From: Dehalococcoidia bacterium
Lineage (GTDB): Bacteria > Chloroflexota > Dehalococcoidia > GIF9 > UBA5629
Reading direction: 5' to 3'
Length of the DNA: 5,880 bases
Assembly (NCBI GenBank): GCA_007280145.1
Contig: QYPU01000099.1
Coordinates: forward strand, 1-5,880
The position numbers and the translations under genes are program-made. The notes under the pieces are model-generated. The model was not told the DNA's origin. It saw nothing but the letters and a program-made list of their open reading frames with translations, and did no database searches. Below, one piece after another: positions 1 through 5,880 of this stretch. The stretch's first letter is position 1, and the number at the start of each line of letters is the position of its first letter.

Positions 1-2
1 CG

Positions 3-1483
3 CTGGATGATATTGATAGTGATGTAACCACTTATGAACAAGTTAAAGAAGACGTGTGGCTCAGTGAAGACGGGGATTTCAAAGTAACATTTACCGTGCC
101 CGGTGAACTGGACGACGGCAAGGTTGATGTAGATGTAAGCGGAGGTACTTACTACGTCTATGTCTGCCATTACCAGAGCATCAGCCCTGCTGTAATTGCA
201 CCCCGTATTCGTGCAGCGGCGTCCTTCACGGTAACGAAGGCGAAATTACGTTATCGCCTAAAAAGGGAACCGTTGGCACTCTTATAGAGGTTACTGGAAC
301 TGACTTTGCTAAACGGGCTGACCTTACCTTTAAATACGACACGTATGTTGTCCCCGTCGAGTCCGGGACCAAGAAAACAAGCAACCTAGGAGGTTTTATC
401 AGCACTATTCATGTACCTGAAAGCACTGCTGGCCCTCATACCGTAACGGCGATAACAGGTGGCACCCAGGTTAGCGCCACATTCAGTGTCAAGCCTGAAA
501 TCATAATTAGCCCAACTTCAGGCGAAGCAGGCACGAGAGTAACAATTGCCGGTACCGGCTTTGGCAGCAGGACCGCCGTTGGCATATGGTTCCATAACAC
601 CCAGGTGGCGATAGCAACAACGAACGCGGCAGGTAGTTTTACTCTATCATTCAAGGTGCCCAGCCTTAATGCTGGATTGTATGACGTAGACGCAGAAGGG
701 GAAAATAATGTGGCCAAAGCCAAGTTCACCGTTGTGGTACCGCCTGCGCAACCAGCACCGGCACCGGCACCTGCTCCTGCTCCTTCTGCACCTCAGGCGA
801 TCATCAGCATCAGCGCCAAAGAAGGTTACGTTGGTCAAGGTTTGGCGAGCAGCGGAGCCGGATTTAAAGCAGGTGGTTTAATCGCTATAGAGTATGACGG
901 TCAGACGGTTGCCACGACAAAGGCGGACAGCAACGGTCTTTTCGCGGCCGGCTTTGTCATTCCGGTCAGCAAACACGGGCAGCACACCATCAATGCTGGT
1001 GATGGGATCAATGCTGTGGAGGTGAAATTTACCGTCGAATCAACACCACCGCCGATACCAACTTTACTTTCTCCACAACCGGGGGATAAACTGCAAGCTC
1101 CAATTACGTTTTATTGGGCGGATGTTACTGATGAAAGTATACCGGTGACCTATGAGCTTCAAATCGCCACTGGCAAGGAATTTGCCAGAGATTCAATAAT
1201 CATTGAGGGAAAAGGACTGTCCGAAACGGAATACACGATAACCAAAAGTGACCAGTCGAAGCTGGTCAGGACAAAGGCACCTTATTACTGGAGGGTCAGG
1301 GCCATAGATGCCGCGTCTAACGAAGGGAATTGGTCAAGCCAAGGGCTGTTCTATGTACCAGCTACTTTTCCCGCCTGGGCACTATATTCCTTAATCACCC
1401 TTGGCCTAATTATTTTCTTCGTACTTGGTTATTTCCTGTGGAGGGCAAATTTGTTTAGAAGAGGAATTATAACATCTGGTTAA
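3..1483 (+). CDS. C-terminal part of a modular IPT/TIG-like surface protein with membrane anchor; 5' partial and frameshifted
   Basis: This is probably an extracellular protein held to the cell membrane by its C-terminus. It enters from the left edge in one frame (3 to about 238) and continues in another (about 239 to 1483). Neither half has a convincing start of its own; the GTG at 605 is internal and has no ribosome binding site. Reading across the shift gives consecutive beta-sandwich-like modules. The first is a partial module ending in ASFTVTK. Modules at about 242-490 and 497-745 carry the IPT/TIG-like pattern SPxxGxxGTxVxxxGTxF (for example SPTSGEAGTRVTIAGTGF). A Pro-Ala linker follows at about 746-795, then a fourth module at about 799-1050. 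A fibronectin-III-like domain at about 1063-1361 contains YYWRVRAID. One hydrophobic helix at about 1380-1440 is followed by RANLFRR, which suggests a cytoplasmic tail. The family normally mediates adhesion or surface-layer functions; the ligand here is unknown. I am confident of the architecture, less so of the exact domain names. Confidence 0.75.
231..242 (+). other. Probable single-base deletion (frameshift point)
   Basis: Upstream, the frame starting at position 3 reads surface-protein sequence up to SFTVTK, but then degenerates and stops at 285-287. The frame starting at 239 reads GEITLSPKKGTVGT, which matches the start of the next module (EIIISPTSGEAGT). In that frame there is a stop at 125-127, so the switch must lie between 128 and 287, and module alignment puts it at about 235-241. 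Restoring one A (ACG AAA GGC) would join the halves as VTKGEI. I see no heptameric slippery site here. The five-A run at 260-264 lies too far downstream to explain the alignment. Confidence 0.75.
746..798 (+). repeat. Low-complexity Pro-Ala linker repeat
   Basis: Tandem GCACCG and GCTCCT hexanucleotide-like units encode AQPAPAPAPAPAPSAPQA between the third and fourth modules of the surface protein. Alternating Pro-Ala forms an extended, flexible spacer that holds domains apart at the cell surface. Such tracts are prone to length change by slippage, so copy number may vary between strains. Confidence 0.7.
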
Positions 1484-1548
1484 ATGTTTTGATTAAAGCT
1501 TTCAATTCTACTCGAGCAGGCATAACATTGCGTGCTGCCATTTTGTGG

Positions 1549-1586
1549 AAAAAGTGTGGCTTACTGTTTTCCTGTGGCCACTTTTT
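1549..1586 (+). terminator. Terminator-like hairpin after the surface protein gene
   Basis: The left arm AAAAAGTGTGGC (1549-1560) can pair with GCCACTTTTT (1577-1586), leaving a two-base bulge and a 16-base loop. The A-run on one side and T-run on the other give the shape of an intrinsic terminator that could work in either direction. It lies 66 bases after the stop of the surface protein gene and before the next gene's start signals, where a terminator is expected. The large loop and the bulge weaken the call. An alternative pairing of GGAAAA (1548-1553) with TTTTCC (1567-1572) is possible. Confidence 0.5.
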
Positions 1587-1592
1587 GTCGCC

Positions 1593-1620
1593 TTCTTTAG
1601 CTTTAAAGAATGATAATATA
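1593..1620 (+). promoter_or_regulatory. Dyad and possible -10 region upstream of the GGQHR gene
   Basis: TTCTTTAGCTTTAAAGAA (1593-1610) has perfect 7-bp inverted arms around a 4-bp centre. It is followed directly by the AT-rich TGATAATATA (1611-1620), which could supply a -10 element (GATAAT or TAATAT). No good -35 hexamer is found at the right distance. A dyad next to a -10 is a typical place for a repressor site, but AT-rich arms of this length also arise by chance. Confidence 0.3.
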
Positions 1621-1681
1621 GGGCCGCAAAGTATGATTATGTCTGCGAAAAAGGTTCCTTAGTATATTGAGCAAGAGGGTT

Positions 1682-1685
1682 GGAG
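1682..1685 (+). promoter_or_regulatory. Ribosome binding site of the GGQHR gene
   Basis: GGAG lies 7 bases before the ATG at 1693, a standard spacing. It supports that start; no in-frame upstream start has a better signal. Confidence 0.7.
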
Positions 1686-1692
1686 TAAGAAA

Positions 1693-2961
1693 ATGGAAAT
1701 CAATTACGATGAGAATGCTATTAAAAATAAGGGGATAGAAAAGGCCGTCGAGGTGTTTCTAAGAGATATCGACACTATAGAGAAAGCAAAGAATGTGCCT
1801 ATTTTTATTTTTCAGGACGGCGTAAAGAAGAGCTATTATATACGATGTGCGATATCAGGAGAAACCATATCCAAAGTTATCAGTCTAGACGCCAGGCTTG
1901 ATCCAGAAAGCGACGATATGTTTAGAGATAATCGTGAAATACTAATGACACACACCACCTTTCTTCGCATGAGAATCGATGCTGAGAATGCACGCGAGTT
2001 CAATGATATCATAGCGGAGTACATAACGTCTTATCTGCCAGAAAAACCTTTAAAGGTCTGGGGAGGTCAACACAGATCTAGAGCCATTATTGATGCGTTA
2101 ATCCAGAAAAAGGTCTCGAGATACCATGGATTCCGTGTTTATTTCTGTCTATCAAAGGAACAAAGAAATGAACTTGCTTTGATATCAAATACCAATATCG
2201 CAGTATCAAATGACCTATTTGATAGACAGCTAGAAGAGACATACATGGGTCCACATTTAAGAAAGTGGTGCAACAAGGTTGGACTGCTCAAGCCAAGTGA
2301 AGACTTTCCGGATGCTGGCTACCGTGCCGAAAGAATTACAACTCAAGGCGCCCGCAGTTTTATCGTAAATTATTTCAAAGGTAAGCAAGCGGGCGAACAA
2401 CTAAGTGGGGACCAACTGGACAGGAATGTATATGAACCATATCTATGCCAGTCTGGAATATTCTTAGATGAGGAATATCTGAAGCTGACTGAACAGATGG
2501 GAGATAAGCTGTGGGTGGACAAAGGAATGATAGAAGCGGGGAAAGCATTCGCTAAACTACATAAGGCGCAGTATGAAGCCATCAAGAAAAGCAAGAGTAA
2601 CTATAGAGTCTTCCGCATGAAAACCTTGATGCCCTCGGTATTGTCCGCATGGAGCTATGTCGCCGGTCTTCTCCAGCCACATCCTTCAAGGCTGCAAGTC
2701 CATCTCACTGTTCCCCAACCTCCCAAAGGTTGCCCTGACCCTTTGAACGCAGAAGAGACGTATAAGTTCAGGTATTACCAAGACATTGAGACCTATCGCG
2801 GCTTGGGGACTCGGTCCATTTTGAAAGATCGCCAAAGGATGGTTCAAGTATTTCTTGCCAGGACTGTTGACCCAGAAGCGACTTTTGATAAAAAATTGCT
2901 TAATCAGGCTGTTAATCAGGCTACCGCCCTAAAATTTTTCAGCAAAGGGTACACAGCGTAG
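1693..2961 (+). CDS. GGQHR-motif protein of the DGQHR/ParB-DndB-like superfamily
   Basis: This 422-residue cytoplasmic protein has no signal peptide or membrane segment. Residues 121-133 read KVWGGQHRSRAII, a close variant of the DGQHR motif. That motif defines a ParB-related fold found in DndB, the regulator of DNA phosphorothioation, and in many proteins of mobile or defence loci. About 35 residues later comes ISNTNIAVSNDLFDR (164-178), which matches the Asn-rich segment usually found after DGQHR. The N-terminal 115 residues and C-terminal 200 residues I cannot assign; the C-terminus is helical and charged. The leading Asp of the motif is Gly here, so any catalytic role is doubtful. A DNA- or nucleotide-binding regulatory role is the family expectation, not shown here. 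By eye the gene is richer in A/T and in ATA and AGA codons than its neighbours, which may indicate separate acquisition. It stands alone on the plus strand and converges with the transglutaminase-like gene. Confidence 0.8.
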   Translation: MEINYDENAIKNKGIEKAVEVFLRDIDTIEKAKNVPIFIFQDGVKKSYYIRCAISGETISKVISLDARLDPESDDMFRDNREILMTHTTFLRMRIDAENAREFNDIIAEYITSYLPEKPLKVWGGQHRSRAIIDALIQKKVSRYHGFRVYFCLSKEQRNELALISNTNIAVSNDLFDRQLEETYMGPHLRKWCNKVGLLKPSEDFPDAGYRAERITTQGARSFIVNYFKGKQAGEQLSGDQLDRNVYEPYLCQSGIFLDEEYLKLTEQMGDKLWVDKGMIEAGKAFAKLHKAQYEAIKKSKSNYRVFRMKTLMPSVLSAWSYVAGLLQPHPSRLQVHLTVPQPPKGCPDPLNAEETYKFRYYQDIETYRGLGTRSILKDRQRMVQVFLARTVDPEATFDKKLLNQAVNQATALKFFSKGYTA

Positions 2962-3132
2962 GTAATAGCTTTGAGGTGGTAAGGTCAGTCGGAATATCAA
3001 TTGACAGGTTGCGGGCTTCACTCGATGAATTAGTCACTTGGTCTTCTTACTACCCTCAGGTTATGTTCAAGGAAGACACACGAAACGCCCGATTGTTCAG
3101 GCTTTGCGATAGGCAAGCCCAGTATAACTTCT

Positions 3133-3810
3133 CTAGTGCTTCCGAAGGTTGTTTGTATGTCTATTAGATAGAGTAAACAACGCACGCTGGAGAATCTTTG
3201 GCCCAAGTTGCCTTTTCGCCATTTCCACGTACAAATCATCCAAGGAAGTAGATGCCCCAAAATCCTCAACAATCCAGGGCTTGACCACAATCAGGTCGCT
3301 CGCCCCGTCCCATTCGATGGTAGAGATTTGGCTGACTGCCGTCAACCCTTTCTGGGTCATACCCTCAAATAGAGCCTTGTCCAGCATAGCCTCGCAGGAC
3401 ACCCATTTGCCGGAAAGGTAACATTCGCACCAGGAATGCGGATTTACCTCTGGAAGAACCATGTACAAGAGGCTTAAGATAATGCCCCGAAGCAGTTGCT
3501 TTTTACAGCTAACTCGGCGGTACCTTGCGGGTATGCCAGCAGCACGCAGCAAGGCGATCTGAAGATTTGTTTTCTGAAAGGAGAGACCTGACCTCGTTCT
3601 CAGCGTTTGAGATGCCTTAACATCTGTGAAATCAAGGGAGAACGGTATTTCGTCCCTGACGAAATGGAAGATTCTTAATGCTGCCCCCTTGGGCGTCCTG
3701 ACATGCTTGGTAAGCTCATGTGCTTTTTTCTTTATCTCTTCGCTGTCGTTATCACACAGGGACGTTGGCTTCAAATACTTTAACATCTGCTCCACGAGTT
3801 GCCACGCCAT
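3133..3810 (-). CDS. Transglutaminase-like superfamily protein with Ser at the catalytic Cys position
   Basis: This 225-residue soluble protein matches the core of the transglutaminase/papain-like fold. A helix precedes GLSFQKTNLQIALLRAAGIP (75-94), followed by AR. The family pattern is GxCxxKAxxxxALLRAxGIPAR, so Ser77 falls where the nucleophilic Cys belongs. The His motif NPHSWCE (123-129) is present. The following strand, KWVSCEAMLDKALFEG (135-150), has Glu140 where the third catalytic residue, Asp, is usual. The core and His are thus kept but Cys-His-Asp reads Ser-His-Glu, suggesting an inactive or altered enzyme, perhaps a binding module. The TCC codon is one base from the Cys codon TGC. 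GGAG (3818-3821 on the minus strand) stands 7 bases before the ATG. The gene begins 37 bases after the Toprim gene ends, on the same strand, so the two are probably translated from one message. I am sure of the fold, less sure of inactivity. Confidence 0.8.
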   Translation of the reverse strand: MAWQLVEQMLKYLKPTSLCDNDSEEIKKKAHELTKHVRTPKGAALRIFHFVRDEIPFSLDFTDVKASQTLRTRSGLSFQKTNLQIALLRAAGIPARYRRVSCKKQLLRGIILSLLYMVLPEVNPHSWCECYLSGKWVSCEAMLDKALFEGMTQKGLTAVSQISTIEWDGASDLIVVKPWIVEDFGASTSLDDLYVEMAKRQLGPKILQRALFTLSNRHTNNLRKH

Positions 3811-3847
3811 TTTTCAGCTCCAAACTTTTGTGCCACAGCTGGCACTA

Positions 3848-5071
3848 TTAACTATTGGGTGGACTTCTCCGATTTGTCCCTTGTTTCCAGCGAAGGTAAA
3901 GCTGTAGCTGCTGGTCATAATTTAGACTGGTGTCCAGCAGCCAGTCACCATTGCTGTCATCAACGTAGTGGTCAGCTCTCGGAGGCATGAAATCTTTATT
4001 TATGGCCATTCGTAAATCAAGATTCTCCAAGCCTTCAACCCTCAAGCCAGATAAGGCTTTATCTAGCTTCGGCCTTATCTCCTCTACCATTTGCCTGGCT
4101 ATCTTTGCTATCCTATCATTTTCGTCCATTACTTTTTTAGGGTTTGCGTTGTCGTTGTAAGGCTCTAGGGATTCCCTTACAATCTTTGCCAGCTCCCCAG
4201 GATATAAAGCTTCCAAGGCATCAAGCTCAGTAGCCCTGTCACCAAAGCGCTCAACGAAACTTTTGGCTCGGCTGTCGCCCTCCTTCGTTGGAATACCAGG
4301 CAAGCGATACCCCATTACTTGGTCATAAGTTAAGGCTATTGACTTTAGTTTTACATCATAGGGAAATTTGTACTTCTGACGGCAAAACCACCCGGCCTTT
4401 CTGGCAACGCTGATCGGCATCTGGCCACCACTAGGGTCAAAGTCTGAAATATAGAATATGCGCACTGGCTTTCTTATTTCGCTGGCACGGCGTATTATAG
4501 CCTCTACCCTCTCCAGGCTTGACTCGCCAACCAGAGGTTGAAAAACACCCTTGAACTCCTCTATTACAGGGGCGATGTAGTTGTTCATGGTGCTTTTCTC
4601 GCAAAAGAGGACCAGAAAATAGTTCTGATATCCGTTACTCTCATAGTGAGGTGTTGAGAATAATATCTCCTCGATAATATTATCCACTAAACCCCTCAGC
4701 TTGGAATCGACCAGGCTCTGGGGGCTTTCCAAACCTTCGTATAGATATCCAGGTTCACCGTAGGCTTCCAGATAGTCCACGGGCTCAGGGTACTTCCTAT
4801 CTATGAGTTTGCTCCAATCACCAATTTGAAGATACTTCGCCCACCTGATCCAATCCTGTAGTAAATTCCAATCCTTCTCTGTGTTAAGATAGGGGCTGCC
4901 ATCAGTTTTCACGACATTACCTAAGGATACCAGCCAGTAGTGAAAACCTCTTTCGTGGATCTCTCGCCCCATCTTTTTGAAGTAATCAGCTACCCATTGC
5001 GCCTTCTGAACATGCGTCTCTGTCCACGGGGTCCACGGGTCTCTGTACCTTGACAGAACTAATTCAGACAT
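3848..5071 (-). CDS. Toprim protein resembling topoisomerase VI subunit A/Spo11 (mini-A-like)
   Basis: This is a soluble protein of 407 residues from the chosen ATG. The N-terminal part looks like a winged-helix (5Y-CAP-like) domain. RGFHY (41-45) places Tyr45 four residues after Arg, the spacing of the catalytic Tyr in Spo11/Topo VI-A (RD[IV][FY]Y), and is followed by DWIRWAKYLQIGDWSKLIDR (73-92). The Toprim domain starts at VLFCEKSTM (154-162), with Glu158 as the general acid/base candidate, and continues to FYISDFDPSGG (206-216), whose Asp210 and Asp212 form the metal-binding DxD. TELDALEALYP (281-291) is another conserved-looking block. The family cuts or binds DNA using Mg2+. Topo VI needs an ATPase B subunit, and none is seen here, so a stand-alone 'mini-A' or a non-topoisomerase Toprim nuclease is more likely. 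A GTG five codons upstream (5086) is possible, but its bases form part of AAAGGTGG (5083-5090), a good ribosome binding site 11 bases before the ATG. The gene is followed after 37 bases by the transglutaminase-like gene. Confidence 0.82.
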   Translation of the reverse strand: MSELVLSRYRDPWTPWTETHVQKAQWVADYFKKMGREIHERGFHYWLVSLGNVVKTDGSPYLNTEKDWNLLQDWIRWAKYLQIGDWSKLIDRKYPEPVDYLEAYGEPGYLYEGLESPQSLVDSKLRGLVDNIIEEILFSTPHYESNGYQNYFLVLFCEKSTMNNYIAPVIEEFKGVFQPLVGESSLERVEAIIRRASEIRKPVRIFYISDFDPSGGQMPISVARKAGWFCRQKYKFPYDVKLKSIALTYDQVMGYRLPGIPTKEGDSRAKSFVERFGDRATELDALEALYPGELAKIVRESLEPYNDNANPKKVMDENDRIAKIARQMVEEIRPKLDKALSGLRVEGLENLDLRMAINKDFMPPRADHYVDDSNGDWLLDTSLNYDQQLQLYLRWKQGTNRRSPPNS

Positions 5072-5082
5072 GTATATATATG

Positions 5083-5090
5083 CCACCTTT
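5083..5090 (-). promoter_or_regulatory. Ribosome binding site that decides the Toprim start
   Basis: On the minus strand AAAGGTGG precedes the ATG at 5071 by 11 bases. This is slightly long, but the core matches the 16S tail well. The alternative GTG start at 5086 lies inside this motif and has no good site of its own. Confidence 0.5.
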
Positions 5091-5108
5091 GAACGGTTAT
5101 GCCGCTTT

Positions 5109-5159
5109 GCATTCCGAATGTCTTATCGCATTCCGGAGCGGTGACCTCGACATTCCAGA
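5109..5159 (-). promoter_or_regulatory. Three CATTCC direct repeats, candidate operator of the Toprim operon
   Basis: GCATTCCGAA (5109-5118), GCATTCCGGA (5129-5138) and ACATTCCAGA (5150-5159) share CATTCC with starts at 5110, 5130 and 5151, steps of 20 and 21 bp or about two helical turns. Binding sites would thus lie on one face of the DNA. The first copy extends to an 11-bp palindrome, CATTCCGAATG (5110-5120). The array sits in the gap before the Toprim start, so it could bind a repressor or one of the locus proteins. No convincing promoter hexamers were found within it. Confidence 0.4.
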
Positions 5160-5172
5160 GCCACAACAAAAT

Positions 5173-5391
5173 CTACTTCTTCCCCTCGCCCAATTCCTCG
5201 GTAATATCCTTGACCATCGTTAAAAATAGCTTTCTCAACCTCTTCATAACCTCCTCGGCAGCCTTTTCCCCAGCCGACCTCGCTTCATCCGCGGCTTTTC
5301 TAGCATCCGCAGTAGCCGTCTCAATCTCATCCAGAATAGTGGGGAGAGGCTTATTAAAAATTCCATGCCTCGTCTCTTGTTCTTTTACCAT
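5173..5391 (-). CDS. Small charged, Ala-rich helical protein
   Basis: I do not recognise this 72-residue protein. After an 18-residue head (MVKEQETRHGIFNKPLPT), residues 19-68 look like one continuous amphipathic helix rich in Ala, Glu, Lys and Arg (for example ADARKAADEARSAGEKAAEE), ending in GEGKK. There is no signal peptide. It is likely a coiled-coil or oligomerising protein. The Ala-rich stretch resembles the larger Ala-rich protein encoded next upstream, so the two may be related or work together. Its reality is supported by a very strong ribosome binding site. It ends about 100 bases before the Toprim start on the same strand and might be co-transcribed with it. Confidence 0.7.
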   Translation of the reverse strand: MVKEQETRHGIFNKPLPTILDEIETATADARKAADEARSAGEKAAEEVMKRLRKLFLTMVKDITEELGEGKK

Positions 5392-5396
5392 ATTTT

Positions 5397-5403
5397 CCCT
5401 CCT
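5397..5403 (-). promoter_or_regulatory. Strong ribosome binding site of the 72-residue protein
   Basis: On the minus strand AGGAGGG stands 5 bases before the ATG at 5391. This near-perfect Shine-Dalgarno sequence supports a real, well translated small gene. Confidence 0.75.
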
Positions 5404-5433
5404 ATTTTCCTTGTCCTATTATTAGGCATACTT

Positions 5434-5442
5434 GTTATAGCA
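5434..5442 (-). promoter_or_regulatory. Possible extended -10 promoter for the 72-residue protein gene
   Basis: On the minus strand TGCTATAAC reads as an extended -10 (TG-n-TATAAC) about 43 bases before the start codon. No good -35 hexamer lies 16-18 bases further up; extended -10 promoters often lack one. Downstream, CCTATTATTAGG (5415-5426) forms a short 4-bp-arm dyad near the expected start of transcription. This is weak evidence for a separate promoter after the Ala-rich gene. Confidence 0.3.
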
Positions 5443-5514
5443 AAATTTCCTTAGAGAAGTATTCCGCCAGAGCCATTGACTTAAAACAATATAGTACGTT
5501 GTATAGCCTAGGGG

Positions 5515-5880
5515 TTAAGAGACAACCTTGCTTTCACTGACTGGGGCTCCTCTTTCAGTGCCAACCTTTGCAGCTTCAATAGCCGCATTCCTAGCCAGCA
5601 GTAGCAGTTCTTCCGCTTTTCTGGCTGCTTGCTCAACAGATGTTCTAGCTGTGTCGGCGACTTCTGCAGCCCTAGCCGCGACTCTAGCTGCTTCTTGAGC
5701 CGCCTTGGCACCCTTTGCCGGTGCCTCCCGGGCGGCGCTTACTGCCGCTTCAGCTCTTTCCATGGCGGTTGCGGCTTTAGTAATCGCTTCCTCAGCTTTT
5801 TGGGTTGACGCTCGAGCTACTTCCTTGGCTTCCTTTGCCATGAAACGGGCCTCAGTCGCTGCTTGGGCAGAAGCTCGGCC
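5515..5880 (-). CDS. Ala-rich helical (LEA/coiled-coil-like) protein, C-terminal part
   Basis: This reading frame ends at 5515 and stays open to the right edge, so 121 residues of the C-terminal part are visible and the start lies outside. The Met at 5841 is internal: the codons above it (GRASAQAATEARF) have the same composition. About one third of the residues are Ala, mixed with Glu, Lys, Arg and Gln in AxxAA patterns with very few aromatic residues. A long amphipathic helix is expected, as in LEA-like, phasin-like or other coiled-coil proteins. A helix-free tail (GTERGAPVSESKVVS) closes it. Low complexity prevents assigning a family. An alternative frame on the same strand (5508-5711) is a shadow. 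The gene lies 123 bases upstream of the 72-residue gene and shares its Ala-rich style. Confidence 0.65.
   Translation of the reverse strand, partial: GRASAQAATEARFMAKEAKEVARASTQKAEEAITKAATAMERAEAAVSAAREAPAKGAKAAQEAARVAARAAEVADTARTSVEQAARKAEELLLLARNAAIEAAKVGTERGAPVSESKVVS

Noticed and set aside
260..266. A-run at the frame overlap as a programmed -1 slippery site
   Set aside because: Module alignment places the frame switch about 20 bases upstream, and re-pairing at AGG to AAG would be poor.
436..729. 97-residue minus-strand frame within the surface protein gene
   Set aside because: The plus-strand frame carries recognisable repeated modules over the same bases; the reverse frame shows no motif and no ribosome binding site.
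3100..3119. Hairpin GGCTTTGC / GCAAGCC between the convergent genes as a terminator
   Set aside because: The stem has 7 pairs and one bulged base, but no T-run follows on either strand, so it does not fit an intrinsic terminator.
5032..5049. Tandem GTCCACGGG repeat
   Set aside because: It lies inside the Toprim coding region and simply encodes the repeated PWT residues near the N-terminus.
1693..5391. A complete Dnd phosphorothioation or Wadjet defence system
   Set aside because: Only a DGQHR-like variant and a Toprim protein are present. No DndA/C/D/E, SMC-like or other core partner gene is visible in the window.
5099..5425. 108-residue plus-strand frame opposite the 72-residue gene
   Set aside because: It is the reverse of an Ala-rich gene with a very strong ribosome binding site. 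Its Ser/Phe-rich, low-complexity translation is typical of an antisense shadow.

Overview
The window looks like an accessory or poorly characterised stretch of a bacterial chromosome. It has moderate base composition, Shine-Dalgarno-led genes and no RNA genes, transposase or CRISPR array that I can see. The envelope protein at the left end (IPT/TIG-like modules, a Pro-Ala linker, a fibronectin-like domain and a C-terminal membrane anchor) would fit a Chloroflexota/Dehalococcoidia-type organism. That placement is a guess from protein style, not something the sequence proves.

Layout. Positions 3-1483 (+) hold the C-terminal part of a modular, membrane-anchored extracellular protein. It is cut by the window edge and broken by a one-base frameshift near 235-241. 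Positions 1484-1692 hold a terminator-like hairpin, an 18-bp dyad and the start signals of the next gene. Positions 1693-2961 (+) encode a 422-residue protein with a GGQHR motif, a variant of the DGQHR motif of the ParB/DndB-like superfamily. It converges on a set of minus-strand genes. Read in their own direction, from right to left, these are: an Ala-rich helical protein running off the right edge (5515-5880), a 72-residue charged helical protein (5173-5391), a Toprim protein resembling the A subunit of topoisomerase VI/Spo11 (3848-5071), and a transglutaminase-fold protein whose catalytic Cys position is Ser (3133-3810).

How they may work together. The Toprim and transglutaminase-like genes lie 37 nt apart on the same strand and are probably co-transcribed. 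Three CATTCC repeats spaced 20-21 bp apart sit just upstream of the Toprim gene and could be an operator. The Toprim protein has the Glu and Asp-x-Asp metal-binding signature. It also has a Tyr spaced from an Arg as in the Spo11/Topo VI-A active site, but no B-subunit ATPase gene is visible. The Toprim protein, the apparently inactive transglutaminase fold and perhaps the 72-residue protein and the convergent GGQHR protein form the most intriguing unit here. A shared function is inference from gene order only.
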